Position numbers and translations under genes: made by a program
Notes under the pieces: model-generated
What the model saw: only the letters and a program-made list of their open reading frames with translations
Databases searched by the model: none
What the model was told of the DNA's origin: nothing
NCBI GenBank assembly: GCA_016793185.1
Contig: JAEUIK010000728.1
Coordinates: 1 to 21,227 of the forward strand
Length of the DNA stretch: 21,227 nucleotides
Direction: 5' to 3'
Source of the DNA: Planctomycetaceae bacterium
GTDB lineage: Bacteria; Planctomycetota; Planctomycetia; Pirellulales; JAEUIK01
Part shown: positions 15,949 to 21,227 of the stretch, piece by piece
Layout of the letters: every line of letters begins with the position of its first letter
How positions within the stretch are numbered: position 1 is the stretch's first letter

Positions 15949-16967
15949 CCGCGTCCCGAAGCGGCGGGCAGACCCTGCAACCTGGGCGTTCCGCGCACGA
16001 TCCGCACGCCACGCGGCAAGGATTTCTGTTCGGAATCCTGGCCTACGGCTGGTGGGGTTTGATTCCCCTCTATTTCAAGACGGTCGCCCACGTCCCCCCG
16101 ATCGAGATCCTGGGGCATCGCGTCGTCTGGTCGTGCGCGCTGTTGGCGATCGTTGTCACCGTCACCAAGCGCTGGCGCGTTTTCGTCCGAGCGCTCGGTA
16201 ATCGCAAAGTCCTGGGCATTCTGGCCACAACCACCGCGCTCATCGCGACGAACTGGTTCATCTACATTTACGCGATCAGCGTCGACAAGGTCTTGCAGGC
16301 CAGCCTGGGCTACTTCATCACGCCGCTGGCCAACGTCGCGCTTGGAGTCGCGTTCCTGCGCGAGCACGTGAGCCGGCTGCAGTACTTGGCGATTGCGATC
16401 GCGGCGGTGGGGGTCGTCACCCTGGCACTGCTGGGGGGCGAAATCCCCTGGATCGCGCTCGGGTTGGCCGTGTCGTTCTCGTTTTACGGACTCCTGCGGA
16501 AGACCGTCGACATCGACAGCCTGCTCGGGCTCTTCATCGAAACGCTGATCCTTTTGCCCTGGGCCGCGGGATTGCTGGGGTGGATCGAGCGCGAAGGGGC
16601 CGGGGCGTTTCGCCTGGCGGACCCGGGCACCGCGGCCCTGTTGATGTTGGGAGGAGTCGTCACGGCGGTTCCGCTGTTGGCCTTTGCCGCCGCGGCGCGG
16701 CGCTTGAAACTTTCCACCCTGGGCTTCCTCCAATATCTCGCCCCGAGCGTGCAGTTTCTGCTGGCGGTGCTGGCCTTTCGCGAGCCCTTCTCGGGCTGGC
16801 AGATCGCCAGCTTCGGCTGCATTTGGGGAGCCATCCTGCTCTACTCGCTCGATTCCTTCCGGGCGACGCGTGCTGCCCGCGCGCCTCACGCGGAGGATGA
16901 AACGCTGCCGGCGATCGAAGAGCCCGTGGCCGACGCCATTGATGGGTTGGAGAGCTGCGAGCGCTAA
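15945..16967 (+). CDS. rarD: RarD-type EamA-family transporter
   Basis: This 340-residue inner-membrane protein of the drug/metabolite transporter superfamily has about ten hydrophobic segments. RarD signatures are visible: GILAYGWWGLIPLYFK near residue 29, EILGHRVVWS near 54, NWFIYIYAISVDKVLQASLGYFITPLANVALG near 105-136, and SFSFYGLLRK later. Residues 1-25 and the acidic last 40 residues are soluble tails beyond the usual length of about 300. E. coli RarD is known only from a chloramphenicol-related phenotype, so the substrate is unknown. The GTG start overlaps the LarA stop, which suggests coupled translation and possibly transport of a compound handled by LarA. Only 21 bases separate it from the convergent membrane-protein gene. 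Confidence 0.9.
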   Translation: MTASRSGGQTLQPGRSAHDPHATRQGFLFGILAYGWWGLIPLYFKTVAHVPPIEILGHRVVWSCALLAIVVTVTKRWRVFVRALGNRKVLGILATTTALIATNWFIYIYAISVDKVLQASLGYFITPLANVALGVAFLREHVSRLQYLAIAIAAVGVVTLALLGGEIPWIALGLAVSFSFYGLLRKTVDIDSLLGLFIETLILLPWAAGLLGWIEREGAGAFRLADPGTAALLMLGGVVTAVPLLAFAAAARRLKLSTLGFLQYLAPSVQFLLAVLAFREPFSGWQIASFGCIWGAILLYSLDSFRATRAARAPHAEDETLPAIEEPVADAIDGLESCER

Positions 16968-16988
16968 CGGACGGCGTCTCGCGGAGGG

Positions 16989-17537
16989 TCAGGTGCGCGC
17001 CGGAGTCCGGGCGGATTGGCGGCGTTTCGTGTCCTCCTTGGGCATGAGGGCGCCAACCGCGGCAATGACGCCCCCCAGGGCAGCCACGCCCCAGGCCACC
17101 CACGACCAGCGGTTTCGCTGCGCCAGGTAGTCCCAATACTGCAGCATTTCCGGGAGTTCCTGCCGGTCCATTCCCCGGCTGAGTTCCGACCACAGTTCGA
17201 AGGTCTGCGTCGGGGTCTTCTCATCGACCAGTTTGACGACCGCGGCATGATCGACCCCCTGGATTCGGTTGGGCTTGGGAAAGAAGCGCGCGTAGATCGC
17301 GGCCGTGCTGGCGAGCAGTGCGATCGCCACCCCCAGGAACATCACCCCTTGCCGCGGACCCCAAGTGCTGGTCGGCTCGCTCGCCGGCTGAGCCTTGGTT
17401 TCGAGGTCGGCGAAACCGCGGATCGTCGGCACTTCGAGCCGGCGACCGCAGGCGCAATTGACCGCCAGTCCGGCCTGAGTCCGGTCGACATCGACTGTCT
17501 GTCCACAGGGACAGGGTAAGGCGTAGAGGGTTTTCAT
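16989..17537 (-). CDS. Small zinc-ribbon-like membrane protein
   Basis: The 182-residue protein begins with a zinc-ribbon-like motif: Cys9, Cys11, Cys28 and Cys30 in CPCG and CACG, followed by RRLEVPTIRGFADLE. This motif recurs in planctomycete membrane proteins I have seen. A linker leads to a membrane helix at about 63-83, a polar region with VKLVDEKTPTQTFELWSELSRGM, and a second helix at about 143-165 with a basic tail. A cytoplasmic ribbon on a two-helix anchor is likely. The function is unknown. The ATG at 17537 lacks a Shine-Dalgarno sequence. Upstream on the minus strand lie a palindrome at 17564-17577 and a possible -10 box TAGAGT at 17595-17600. Confidence 0.82.
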   Translation of the reverse strand: MKTLYALPCPCGQTVDVDRTQAGLAVNCACGRRLEVPTIRGFADLETKAQPASEPTSTWGPRQGVMFLGVAIALLASTAAIYARFFPKPNRIQGVDHAAVVKLVDEKTPTQTFELWSELSRGMDRQELPEMLQYWDYLAQRNRWSWVAWGVAALGGVIAAVGALMPKEDTKRRQSARTPART

Positions 17538-17563
17538 AGCGGGGGATGAGAGGCGTGCGACTG

Positions 17564-17577
17564 CAACTCGAGAGTTG
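17564..17577. promoter_or_regulatory. Perfect palindrome CAACTC-GA-GAGTTG, possible operator
   Basis: Two 6-bp arms with a two-base centre lie between a possible minus-strand -10 box (TAGAGT, 17600-17595) and the start of the zinc-ribbon membrane protein gene. The centre is too short for a good RNA hairpin, so a dimeric protein-binding site is the likelier reading. Confidence 0.3.
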
Positions 17578-17629
17578 ATCCGACGCGTACCGTCACTCTA
17601 GTGTAGGCTTCGCGGCTCGAGCGACGCCA

Positions 17630-17682
17630 GCATTGCGGATTGCAGCAATGCGTTTGGCCGCTGGCTGCGCGACTCCGCAATG
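17630..17682. other. Competing inverted repeats (possible structured RNA)
   Basis: GCATTGC (17630-17636) can pair with GCAATGC (17645-17651). Its overlapping neighbour CATTGCGG (17631-17638) can instead pair with CCGCAATG (17675-17682), enclosing a GCAGC/GCTGC stem. The two folds exclude each other. No known RNA family is recognised. Confidence 0.35.
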
Positions 17683-17739
17683 TAGGACACTTGGTTCCGC
17701 TTGAGCGATTCGGCGACTCGAAGGAGCCTCCCGGTCGTT

Positions 17740-17756
17740 GGCGCTGGATTAGCGCC
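17740..17756. other. Hairpin GGCGCT-GGATT-AGCGCC
   Basis: A perfect 6-bp stem with a five-base loop sits at the border between the GC-rich left part and the AT-rich centre of the gene-free region. No T run follows on either strand. Confidence 0.35.
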
Positions 17757-17913
17757 CGGGAAAACCCAATTGGCAAGCAACCTATACCAATCACAATTTG
17801 TGAACTTGGGATATCTGCAAAAAATACACGGGCGCACCTGAGTAGTCGTGTTTGGAATCTTTTACCATCTCGCGGACTCCCCCGGAATGGCGTGAAATTG
17901 GTGTTAGAATTCG

Positions 17914-17943
17914 TTGGATTTTTGGGGGTCGAGTTGGGATAAT
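17914..17943 (+). promoter_or_regulatory. Candidate promoter of the sigma gene
   Basis: TTGGAT and an extended -10 TGGGATAAT are spaced by 18 bases (GATAAT matches 5 of 6). This gives a leader of about 385 bases. A TAGAAT box at 17905-17910 and a TTGGCA-16-CACAAT pair at 17770-17797 are alternatives in the same AT-rich stretch, so more than one promoter is possible. Confidence 0.45.
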
Positions 17944-17986
17944 TCGGTACTCGGGCGAATGAACCAGCTCGGAACCGTGCTGTTTT

Positions 17987-18017
17987 GCGGGAGCGACATG
18001 CTTGCGAGAGCGACATG
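17987..18017 (+). repeat. Tandem repeat, 17-base period
   Basis: GCGGGAGCGACATG is repeated as GCGAGAGCGACATG after three bases (CTT), 13 of 14 positions identical. The GCGAGAG core recurs in the hairpin at 18169-18195. Confidence 0.55.
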
Positions 18018-18168
18018 GCCCACCTAGCTCTTGCGACCCGGAGTTCTCTTGGCCTGTTTTGCCCACTCGCCGTCCGGCTTGCTGCCGTTCTGCGCCTCGC
18101 GCAGAAACCAGGGCAGTCCACAGGGGGTACGGCCATTGAGAGACCATTGGTAGGGGAAAGGCACCATT

Positions 18169-18195
18169 GAAGCGAGAGGCTGACGCTCTCGCTTC
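18169..18195. repeat. 10-bp perfect hairpin GAAGCGAGAG/CTCTCGCTTC
   Basis: The arms enclose a seven-base loop (GCTGACG). No T tract follows. The form resembles dispersed REP-like elements, and it lies about 140 bases before the sigma gene. Confidence 0.5.
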
Positions 18196-18252
18196 GACGA
18201 ATTGGGCTCGGCAGCCGGAGCGTTGCTGAGTCCGGTGGGTCGGAGTTGGGTG

Positions 18253-18303
18253 CTGCAAGATTGCCTGGTGCCCGCGGTCATCGGCACCGTTTGAAACTTG
18301 CAG
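18253..18303 (+). promoter_or_regulatory. Nested hairpin in the sigma gene leader
   Basis: The outer arms CTGCAAG (18253-18259) and CTTGCAG (18297-18303) enclose the inner arms GGTGCC (18267-18272) and GGCACC (18283-18288). The structure ends about 20 bases before the Shine-Dalgarno sequence, so it would sit directly in front of the ribosome site. Confidence 0.4.
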
Positions 18304-18322
18304 TGTTCGGAAGACAAAGCGT

Positions 18323-18327
18323 AGGAG
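18323..18327 (+). promoter_or_regulatory. Shine-Dalgarno AGGAG of the sigma gene
   Basis: AGGAG with a six-base spacing precedes the GTG at 18334, the best ribosome site in the window. It fixes a non-ATG start. Confidence 0.8.
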
Positions 18328-18333
18328 TCGAGC

Positions 18334-19902
18334 GTGTACGACGCATCATTGGTTGAAGAGTTGGAAGAGGAACGAACGCCCGTTGCCGACGAGACCGTCG
18401 ACGACGTCGACAAGACGGCGGATGTCGACGAGATCGATGAGCTGGACGACGACCTGGGCGATCTCGATCTCGAGCCGGCAGAGGATCTCGAGGCTCAGGC
18501 CGACGAGCTGCTGGCCACGGCCGAGAGCGAATCGTGGTCGGACGATCCGGTCCGTATGTACCTGACGCAGATGGGCGAAATTCCGCTCCTGACGCGCCAG
18601 CAGGAAATTTCGTTGGCCAAGGAGATCGAAGTCACCCGGCGGCGGTTTCGCTGCCGGCTGCTCGAATGCGACTACGTCGCCCGCGTGGCGGTCAAGGCGC
18701 TGCGTCGGGTCCACACCGGCGAATTGCCCTTTGATCGCACGGTGCAGGTTTCGGTCACCGACCGGCTGGAGAAGGATCAGATCCTGGGCCGGCTGCCGCA
18801 CAACCTGCGGACGATCGACACGCTGCTCAAGCGCAACCGCCGCGACTATCGCGTGGCGACCAGCAAGCGTTACCGCATGGCGGAACGCCGCGAAGCGTGG
18901 CGCCGCCTCGGCCTGCGCCGCCGGCGCGCCGTCCTCTTGATCGAAGAGCTGGGGCTCCGCACCCAGCGCATCGAGGCCACGATCGGCACGTTGGAGAATT
19001 TCAGCCGCCGCGTCGACCACCTGCGGAGCCAGCTCGAGTACCACCGGAAGAACCGCAGTCCCGCGGCCGTCCGCGAGCCGGTCCTGAAGGAGTATCGCAG
19101 CATCCTGCGGGCGACCCAGGAAACTCCGACCAGCCTCCGCAACCGCGTCCGCTACGTGCAACAGATCTACACCCAGTACCAGCGCGCTAAGCGGGGACTC
19201 TCGGAAGGAAACCTCCGGCTCGTCGTCTCGATCGCCAAGAAGTATCGCAATCGCGGCCTCAGCTTCCTGGACCTGATCCAGGAAGGGAACGCCGGCCTGA
19301 TGCGGGCGGTCGACAAGTTCGAGTACCGCCGTGGTTTCAAGTTCTGCACCTACGCTACCTGGTGGATCCGCCAGGCGATCACCCGCGCCGTGGCCGACCA
19401 GAGCCGGACGATTCGTATTCCGGTCCACATGGTCGAAACCATGTCGAAGGTTCGCAACGTCTCGCGCAAGCTCCTCCAGGAACTGGGCCGCGAGCCGACG
19501 ATCGAAGAGACCGCCAAGGCGTCGGGAACCGCCATCGACGAAGCGCGTCGCGTGCTGGCCATGAGCCGGTATCCGATCAGCCTCGATCGACCGGTCGGGA
19601 ACAGCGAGGATAGCCACTTCGGCGATCTGCTTCCCGATGCCGCCGCCGAAAGCCCGGCGACCGGCGCTGCCCAGGAAATGCTCCGCGGGCGGATCCACAA
19701 GGTCCTTAAGACGCTCAGCTACCGCGAACGGGAGATCATCAAGCTCCGCTACGGGCTGGGGGATGGCTACAGCTACACGCTCGAAGAAGTGGGGCACATC
19801 TTCAAGGTGACCCGCGAGCGCATCCGCCAGATCGAAGCCAAGGCCGTCCGCAAGCTCCAGCAGCCGAGTCGAAGCCAGGAGCTCTCGGGGTTCTTGGACT
19901 AA
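18334..19902 (+). CDS. rpoD: Primary-type RNA polymerase sigma70 factor
   Basis: The 522-residue protein has an acidic N-terminus (1-70), region 1.2 (DPVRMYLTQMGEIPLLT at 71-87), a long Arg-rich non-conserved middle (about 100-285), and regions 2.1-2.4 at 294-368, including RLVVSIAKKY, DLIQEGN and TYATWWIRQAITRAVADQSR. Region 3 follows (GREPTIEETAKASG), then region 4 at about 455-515 with the helix-turn-helix VTRERIRQIEAKAVRKL. The intact region 2.4 and the PSRSQELSGFL end are typical of primary or close group 2 sigma factors that read -10 boxes near TATAAT. This agrees with the TAGAAT-like boxes in the window. A second rpoD-like gene elsewhere cannot be excluded. The gene has a strong ribosome site, a long structured leader, and a terminator just downstream. 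Confidence 0.92.
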   Translation: MYDASLVEELEEERTPVADETVDDVDKTADVDEIDELDDDLGDLDLEPAEDLEAQADELLATAESESWSDDPVRMYLTQMGEIPLLTRQQEISLAKEIEVTRRRFRCRLLECDYVARVAVKALRRVHTGELPFDRTVQVSVTDRLEKDQILGRLPHNLRTIDTLLKRNRRDYRVATSKRYRMAERREAWRRLGLRRRRAVLLIEELGLRTQRIEATIGTLENFSRRVDHLRSQLEYHRKNRSPAAVREPVLKEYRSILRATQETPTSLRNRVRYVQQIYTQYQRAKRGLSEGNLRLVVSIAKKYRNRGLSFLDLIQEGNAGLMRAVDKFEYRRGFKFCTYATWWIRQAITRAVADQSRTIRIPVHMVETMSKVRNVSRKLLQELGREPTIEETAKASGTAIDEARRVLAMSRYPISLDRPVGNSEDSHFGDLLPDAAAESPATGAAQEMLRGRIHKVLKTLSYREREIIKLRYGLGDGYSYTLEEVGHIFKVTRERIRQIEAKAVRKLQQPSRSQELSGFLD

Positions 19903-19940
19903 GCGCCAGCCGCGCCCTGACCCCACCTAAAAACCCACGC

Positions 19941-19981
19941 AAGCCGGCGGTGAGTCGCTCACCGCCGGCTTTGCTTGTTTT
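19941..19981 (+). terminator. Intrinsic terminator of the sigma gene
   Basis: AAGCCGGCGGTGA pairs perfectly over 13 bases with TCACCGCCGGCTT around a five-base loop. The T-rich TTTGCTTGTTTT follows. It starts 39 bases after the stop codon and isolates the sigma gene from the J-LRR gene. Confidence 0.88.
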
Positions 19982-20025
19982 CGGGACAGGACCAGCGACG
20001 GCTCACTCCCGCCGGAGGTTCGTGC

Positions 20026-20031
20026 TAGAAT
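20026..20031 (+). promoter_or_regulatory. -10 box TAGAAT of the J-LRR gene (leaderless)
   Basis: TAGAAT ends nine bases before the A of the ATG at 20040, so transcription should begin at or next to the start codon. No recognisable -35 lies at the proper distance, and no Shine-Dalgarno sequence fits. Confidence 0.45.
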
Positions 20032-20039
20032 TCTTCGCT

Positions 20040-20735
20040 ATGAGTACGCGCCCGAACCCAGCAGACGCCTCGCCAACCGGCCGACCCGATTTCCTGGTCG
20101 CCCTGGGGCTGACGTTTCCTTGCTCGCCCGAGGACGTCAAGCAGGCCTACTTTCTCAAGGCCAAACAAGCGCATCCTGATGCCGGCGGCAGTCCCGAACA
20201 GTTCGTGGCACTGCAACAGGCGTACGAGAAGGCGGTCGAGTACGCCAAGTTCTTCGAGAGCCGGAGTCGCTGGCTGGCCGCCTCGGTCGATCGCTATGTC
20301 GAACAACAAGAGGCCATCGCCTACATCCGGGCGAGCGGTGGCAGCGTCACGATCGAGCAACTCGATTGGCTGCAGCGGGAAATCGGCGACGACTTCGCGC
20401 AGATTCTCGAAACGGTCGTCGGCATCCGCTGGACCGGACCGCGCGTCGCCGATGCCAATCTCAGCTACCTGGCCGATCGCGCTGCGAGCTTTGCCTCGTT
20501 GCGGGCGCTCGACGTCAGCAGCTCCTCGATTACCGACGATGGGATGCCGCTCTTGGCGACCCTCGAGGGCCTCCGCCAGCTCGACGTCTCGCACACCGCC
20601 ATCACTCACGAGGGACTCCAAGTCCTCGATCAGCTCTCGAATCTCGAAACCATCACCGTCGCCGGCACCCAGCTGGGGACGTTCCGGCTCTATCGGCTGC
20701 GCCGTGCCTACCCGCAGATCGAGTTCGTCAGCTAG
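20040..20735 (+). CDS. J-domain protein with leucine-rich-repeat-like C-terminus
   Basis: From the ATG the product has 231 residues. Residues 17-72 form a J domain (DFLVALGLTFPCSPEDVKQAYFLKAK ... AYEKAVEYAKF) with an intact HPD at 45-47, so it should stimulate an Hsp70 ATPase. A helical part with a WLQREIGDDF stretch follows. Residues about 138-212 hold leucine-rich-repeat-like units (LRALDVSSSSITDDGM, LRQLDVSHTAITHEGL, LETITVAGTQLG). There is no signal peptide or membrane helix, so it is cytoplasmic. The LRR part may select the client protein. An upstream frame extends to 19950, but that would start inside the sigma terminator. A thioredoxin-like gene follows after 35 bases, probably on the same transcript. 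Confidence 0.87.
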   Translation: MSTRPNPADASPTGRPDFLVALGLTFPCSPEDVKQAYFLKAKQAHPDAGGSPEQFVALQQAYEKAVEYAKFFESRSRWLAASVDRYVEQQEAIAYIRASGGSVTIEQLDWLQREIGDDFAQILETVVGIRWTGPRVADANLSYLADRAASFASLRALDVSSSSITDDGMPLLATLEGLRQLDVSHTAITHEGLQVLDQLSNLETITVAGTQLGTFRLYRLRRAYPQIEFVS

Positions 20736-20770
20736 CCGGCCTTTCCTGAACCCCTCGCGGAGATCCACCC

Positions 20771-21227
20771 ATGAAGCTTCCGTCTCACTGGGCTGTGCGA
20801 ACCTTGCTGGGGCTGCTGGTTATGGCCCTCCCGAGTCTGGCCCAGGCTGGCAAATATAACGACGTGCTCAACATCGGCGATGCCGCACCCGCATGGAGCG
20901 ACCTCCCCGGCGTCGATGGCAAGACGCACAGCCTGGCCGACCTGGCGGGCAAAGACGTCGTGGTCGTGATCTTCACCTGCAATAGCTGCCCGATCGCCGT
21001 CGACTACGAGGATCGGATCATCGCGCTGGCCCGCAAGCACTCGGCCGCCGACAGCAAGGTGGCCGTCGTGGCCATCAACGTTAACACGATCGAGGCCGAC
21101 AAGCTTCCCAAAATGCGCGAACGCGCCGAGCTGAAGGGCTTCACGTTTCCCTATCTTTACGACGAGTCGCAGAAGATTGGCCGCGCCTACGGTGCCACGT
21201 TCACGCCCGAGTTCTTCGTGCTCAATG
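20771..21227 (+). CDS. Exported thioredoxin-like (redoxin) protein, partial
   Basis: The gene runs off the window, leaving the first 152 residues. A Sec-type signal peptide (MKLPSHWAVRTLLGLLVMALPSLAQA) is followed by a thioredoxin/AhpC-TSA fold: GDAAPAWSDLPGVDGKTHSLADL, then VVVIFTCNSCPIAVDYEDR with a Cys70-Asn-Ser-Cys73 active site. Later, KGFTFPYLYDESQKIGRAYGATFTPEFFVL carries the family's cis-proline threonine-proline pair. The protein is expected to act in the periplasm as a thiol oxidoreductase or peroxiredoxin-like protein. GGAG lies eight bases before the ATG. The gene follows the J-LRR gene after 35 bases. Confidence 0.88.
   Translation, partial: MKLPSHWAVRTLLGLLVMALPSLAQAGKYNDVLNIGDAAPAWSDLPGVDGKTHSLADLAGKDVVVVIFTCNSCPIAVDYEDRIIALARKHSAADSKVAVVAINVNTIEADKLPKMRERAELKGFTFPYLYDESQKIGRAYGATFTPEFFVLN

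Larger units (their letters stand above)
17538..18333. other. 796-bp gene-free region before the sigma gene
   Basis: No convincing gene lies here. The stretch 17760-17950 is clearly more AT-rich than its surroundings and contains several promoter-like sequences. Other contents: a 14-bp palindrome (17564-17577), competing inverted repeats (17630-17682), a GGCGCT/AGCGCC hairpin (17740-17756), a 17-base tandem repeat (17987-18017), a 10-bp stem (18169-18195) and a nested hairpin (18253-18303). A 22-codon frame (ATG 17959 to TAG 18027) follows the best plus-strand promoter, but it lacks a ribosome site. I could not match any part to RNase P, tmRNA, SRP or 6S RNA. Confidence 0.6.

Noticed and set aside
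17640..17942. A 100-codon plus-strand frame in the gene-free region
   Set aside because: It runs through the inverted repeats and the AT-rich promoter stretch, has no ribosome site, and its codon use differs from neighbouring genes.
17959..18027. A 22-codon leader-peptide frame
   Set aside because: It is placed suggestively after a candidate promoter, but it has no Shine-Dalgarno sequence and no run of regulatory codons, so it is not called.
17538..18333. A known structured RNA (RNase P, tmRNA, SRP, 6S)
   Set aside because: None of the diagnostic sequence blocks of these RNAs is visible on either strand.
18346..19926. A 526-codon minus-strand frame opposite the sigma gene
   Set aside because: It mirrors the sigma factor codon by codon and would be a shadow of its conserved regions.
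1..21227. Defence system, prophage, integron or CRISPR content
   Set aside because: No transposase, integrase, phage structural gene, cas gene or regularly spaced repeat array is visible. The MoxR/DUF58 pair and the helicase resemble parts of some defence loci, but their partners here are ordinary.

Overview
The window is GC-rich, almost fully coding DNA that looks like a planctomycete chromosome, probably Pirellulales-like. That is inferred from the gene types, with no 16S gene present. The clues are degenerate J-like proteins, a short Hsp70, a CPCG/CACG-ribbon membrane protein, a MoxR/DUF58 operon, a primary-type sigma factor with a large middle region, small proteins of planctomycete type, and -10 boxes of the form TAGAAT/TAGATT. 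I see no tRNA or rRNA, insertion sequence, phage gene or CRISPR array. The region reads as core or lineage-core genome.

Layout. (1) 1-2731, plus strand: the tail of an unidentified gene, then a MoxR AAA+ ATPase and a DUF58 protein, joined by ATGA and GTGA overlaps. (2) 2813-4484, minus strand: a LOG-family protein and an 83-residue protein with a strong intrinsic terminator. (3) 4823-7942, plus strand: the RNA-binding protein Tex behind a sigma70-like promoter, then a 161-residue protein of unknown function. (4) 8183-10882, plus strand: a lidless Hsp70 followed by a membrane protein that combines a J-like domain without HPD and an MshEN-like domain. (5) 11064-14575, plus strand: a CNNM/CBS/CorC membrane protein, overlapped by an SF1 helicase with a DbpA-like N-terminal domain. 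(6) 14674-16967, plus strand: a LarA-family protein overlapped by a RarD/EamA transporter. (7) 16989-17537, minus strand: a small zinc-ribbon membrane protein. (8) 17538-18333: a gene-free stretch with several inverted repeats and promoter-like sequences, leading into a primary-type sigma70 gene that ends in a strong terminator. (9) 20040-21227, plus strand: a true J-domain/LRR protein with an apparently leaderless promoter, then an exported thioredoxin-like protein cut by the window edge.

The most unusual content is the Hsp70/J-like-MshEN pair, the helicase with a DbpA-like RNA-binding domain, the J-LRR protein, and the structured region before the sigma gene. Three start sites (LOG, Hsp70, CNNM/CorC) were moved inward from the longest open frame because a promoter element or a Shine-Dalgarno sequence argues for the inner start. 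All family calls come from reading motifs; no database search was run.
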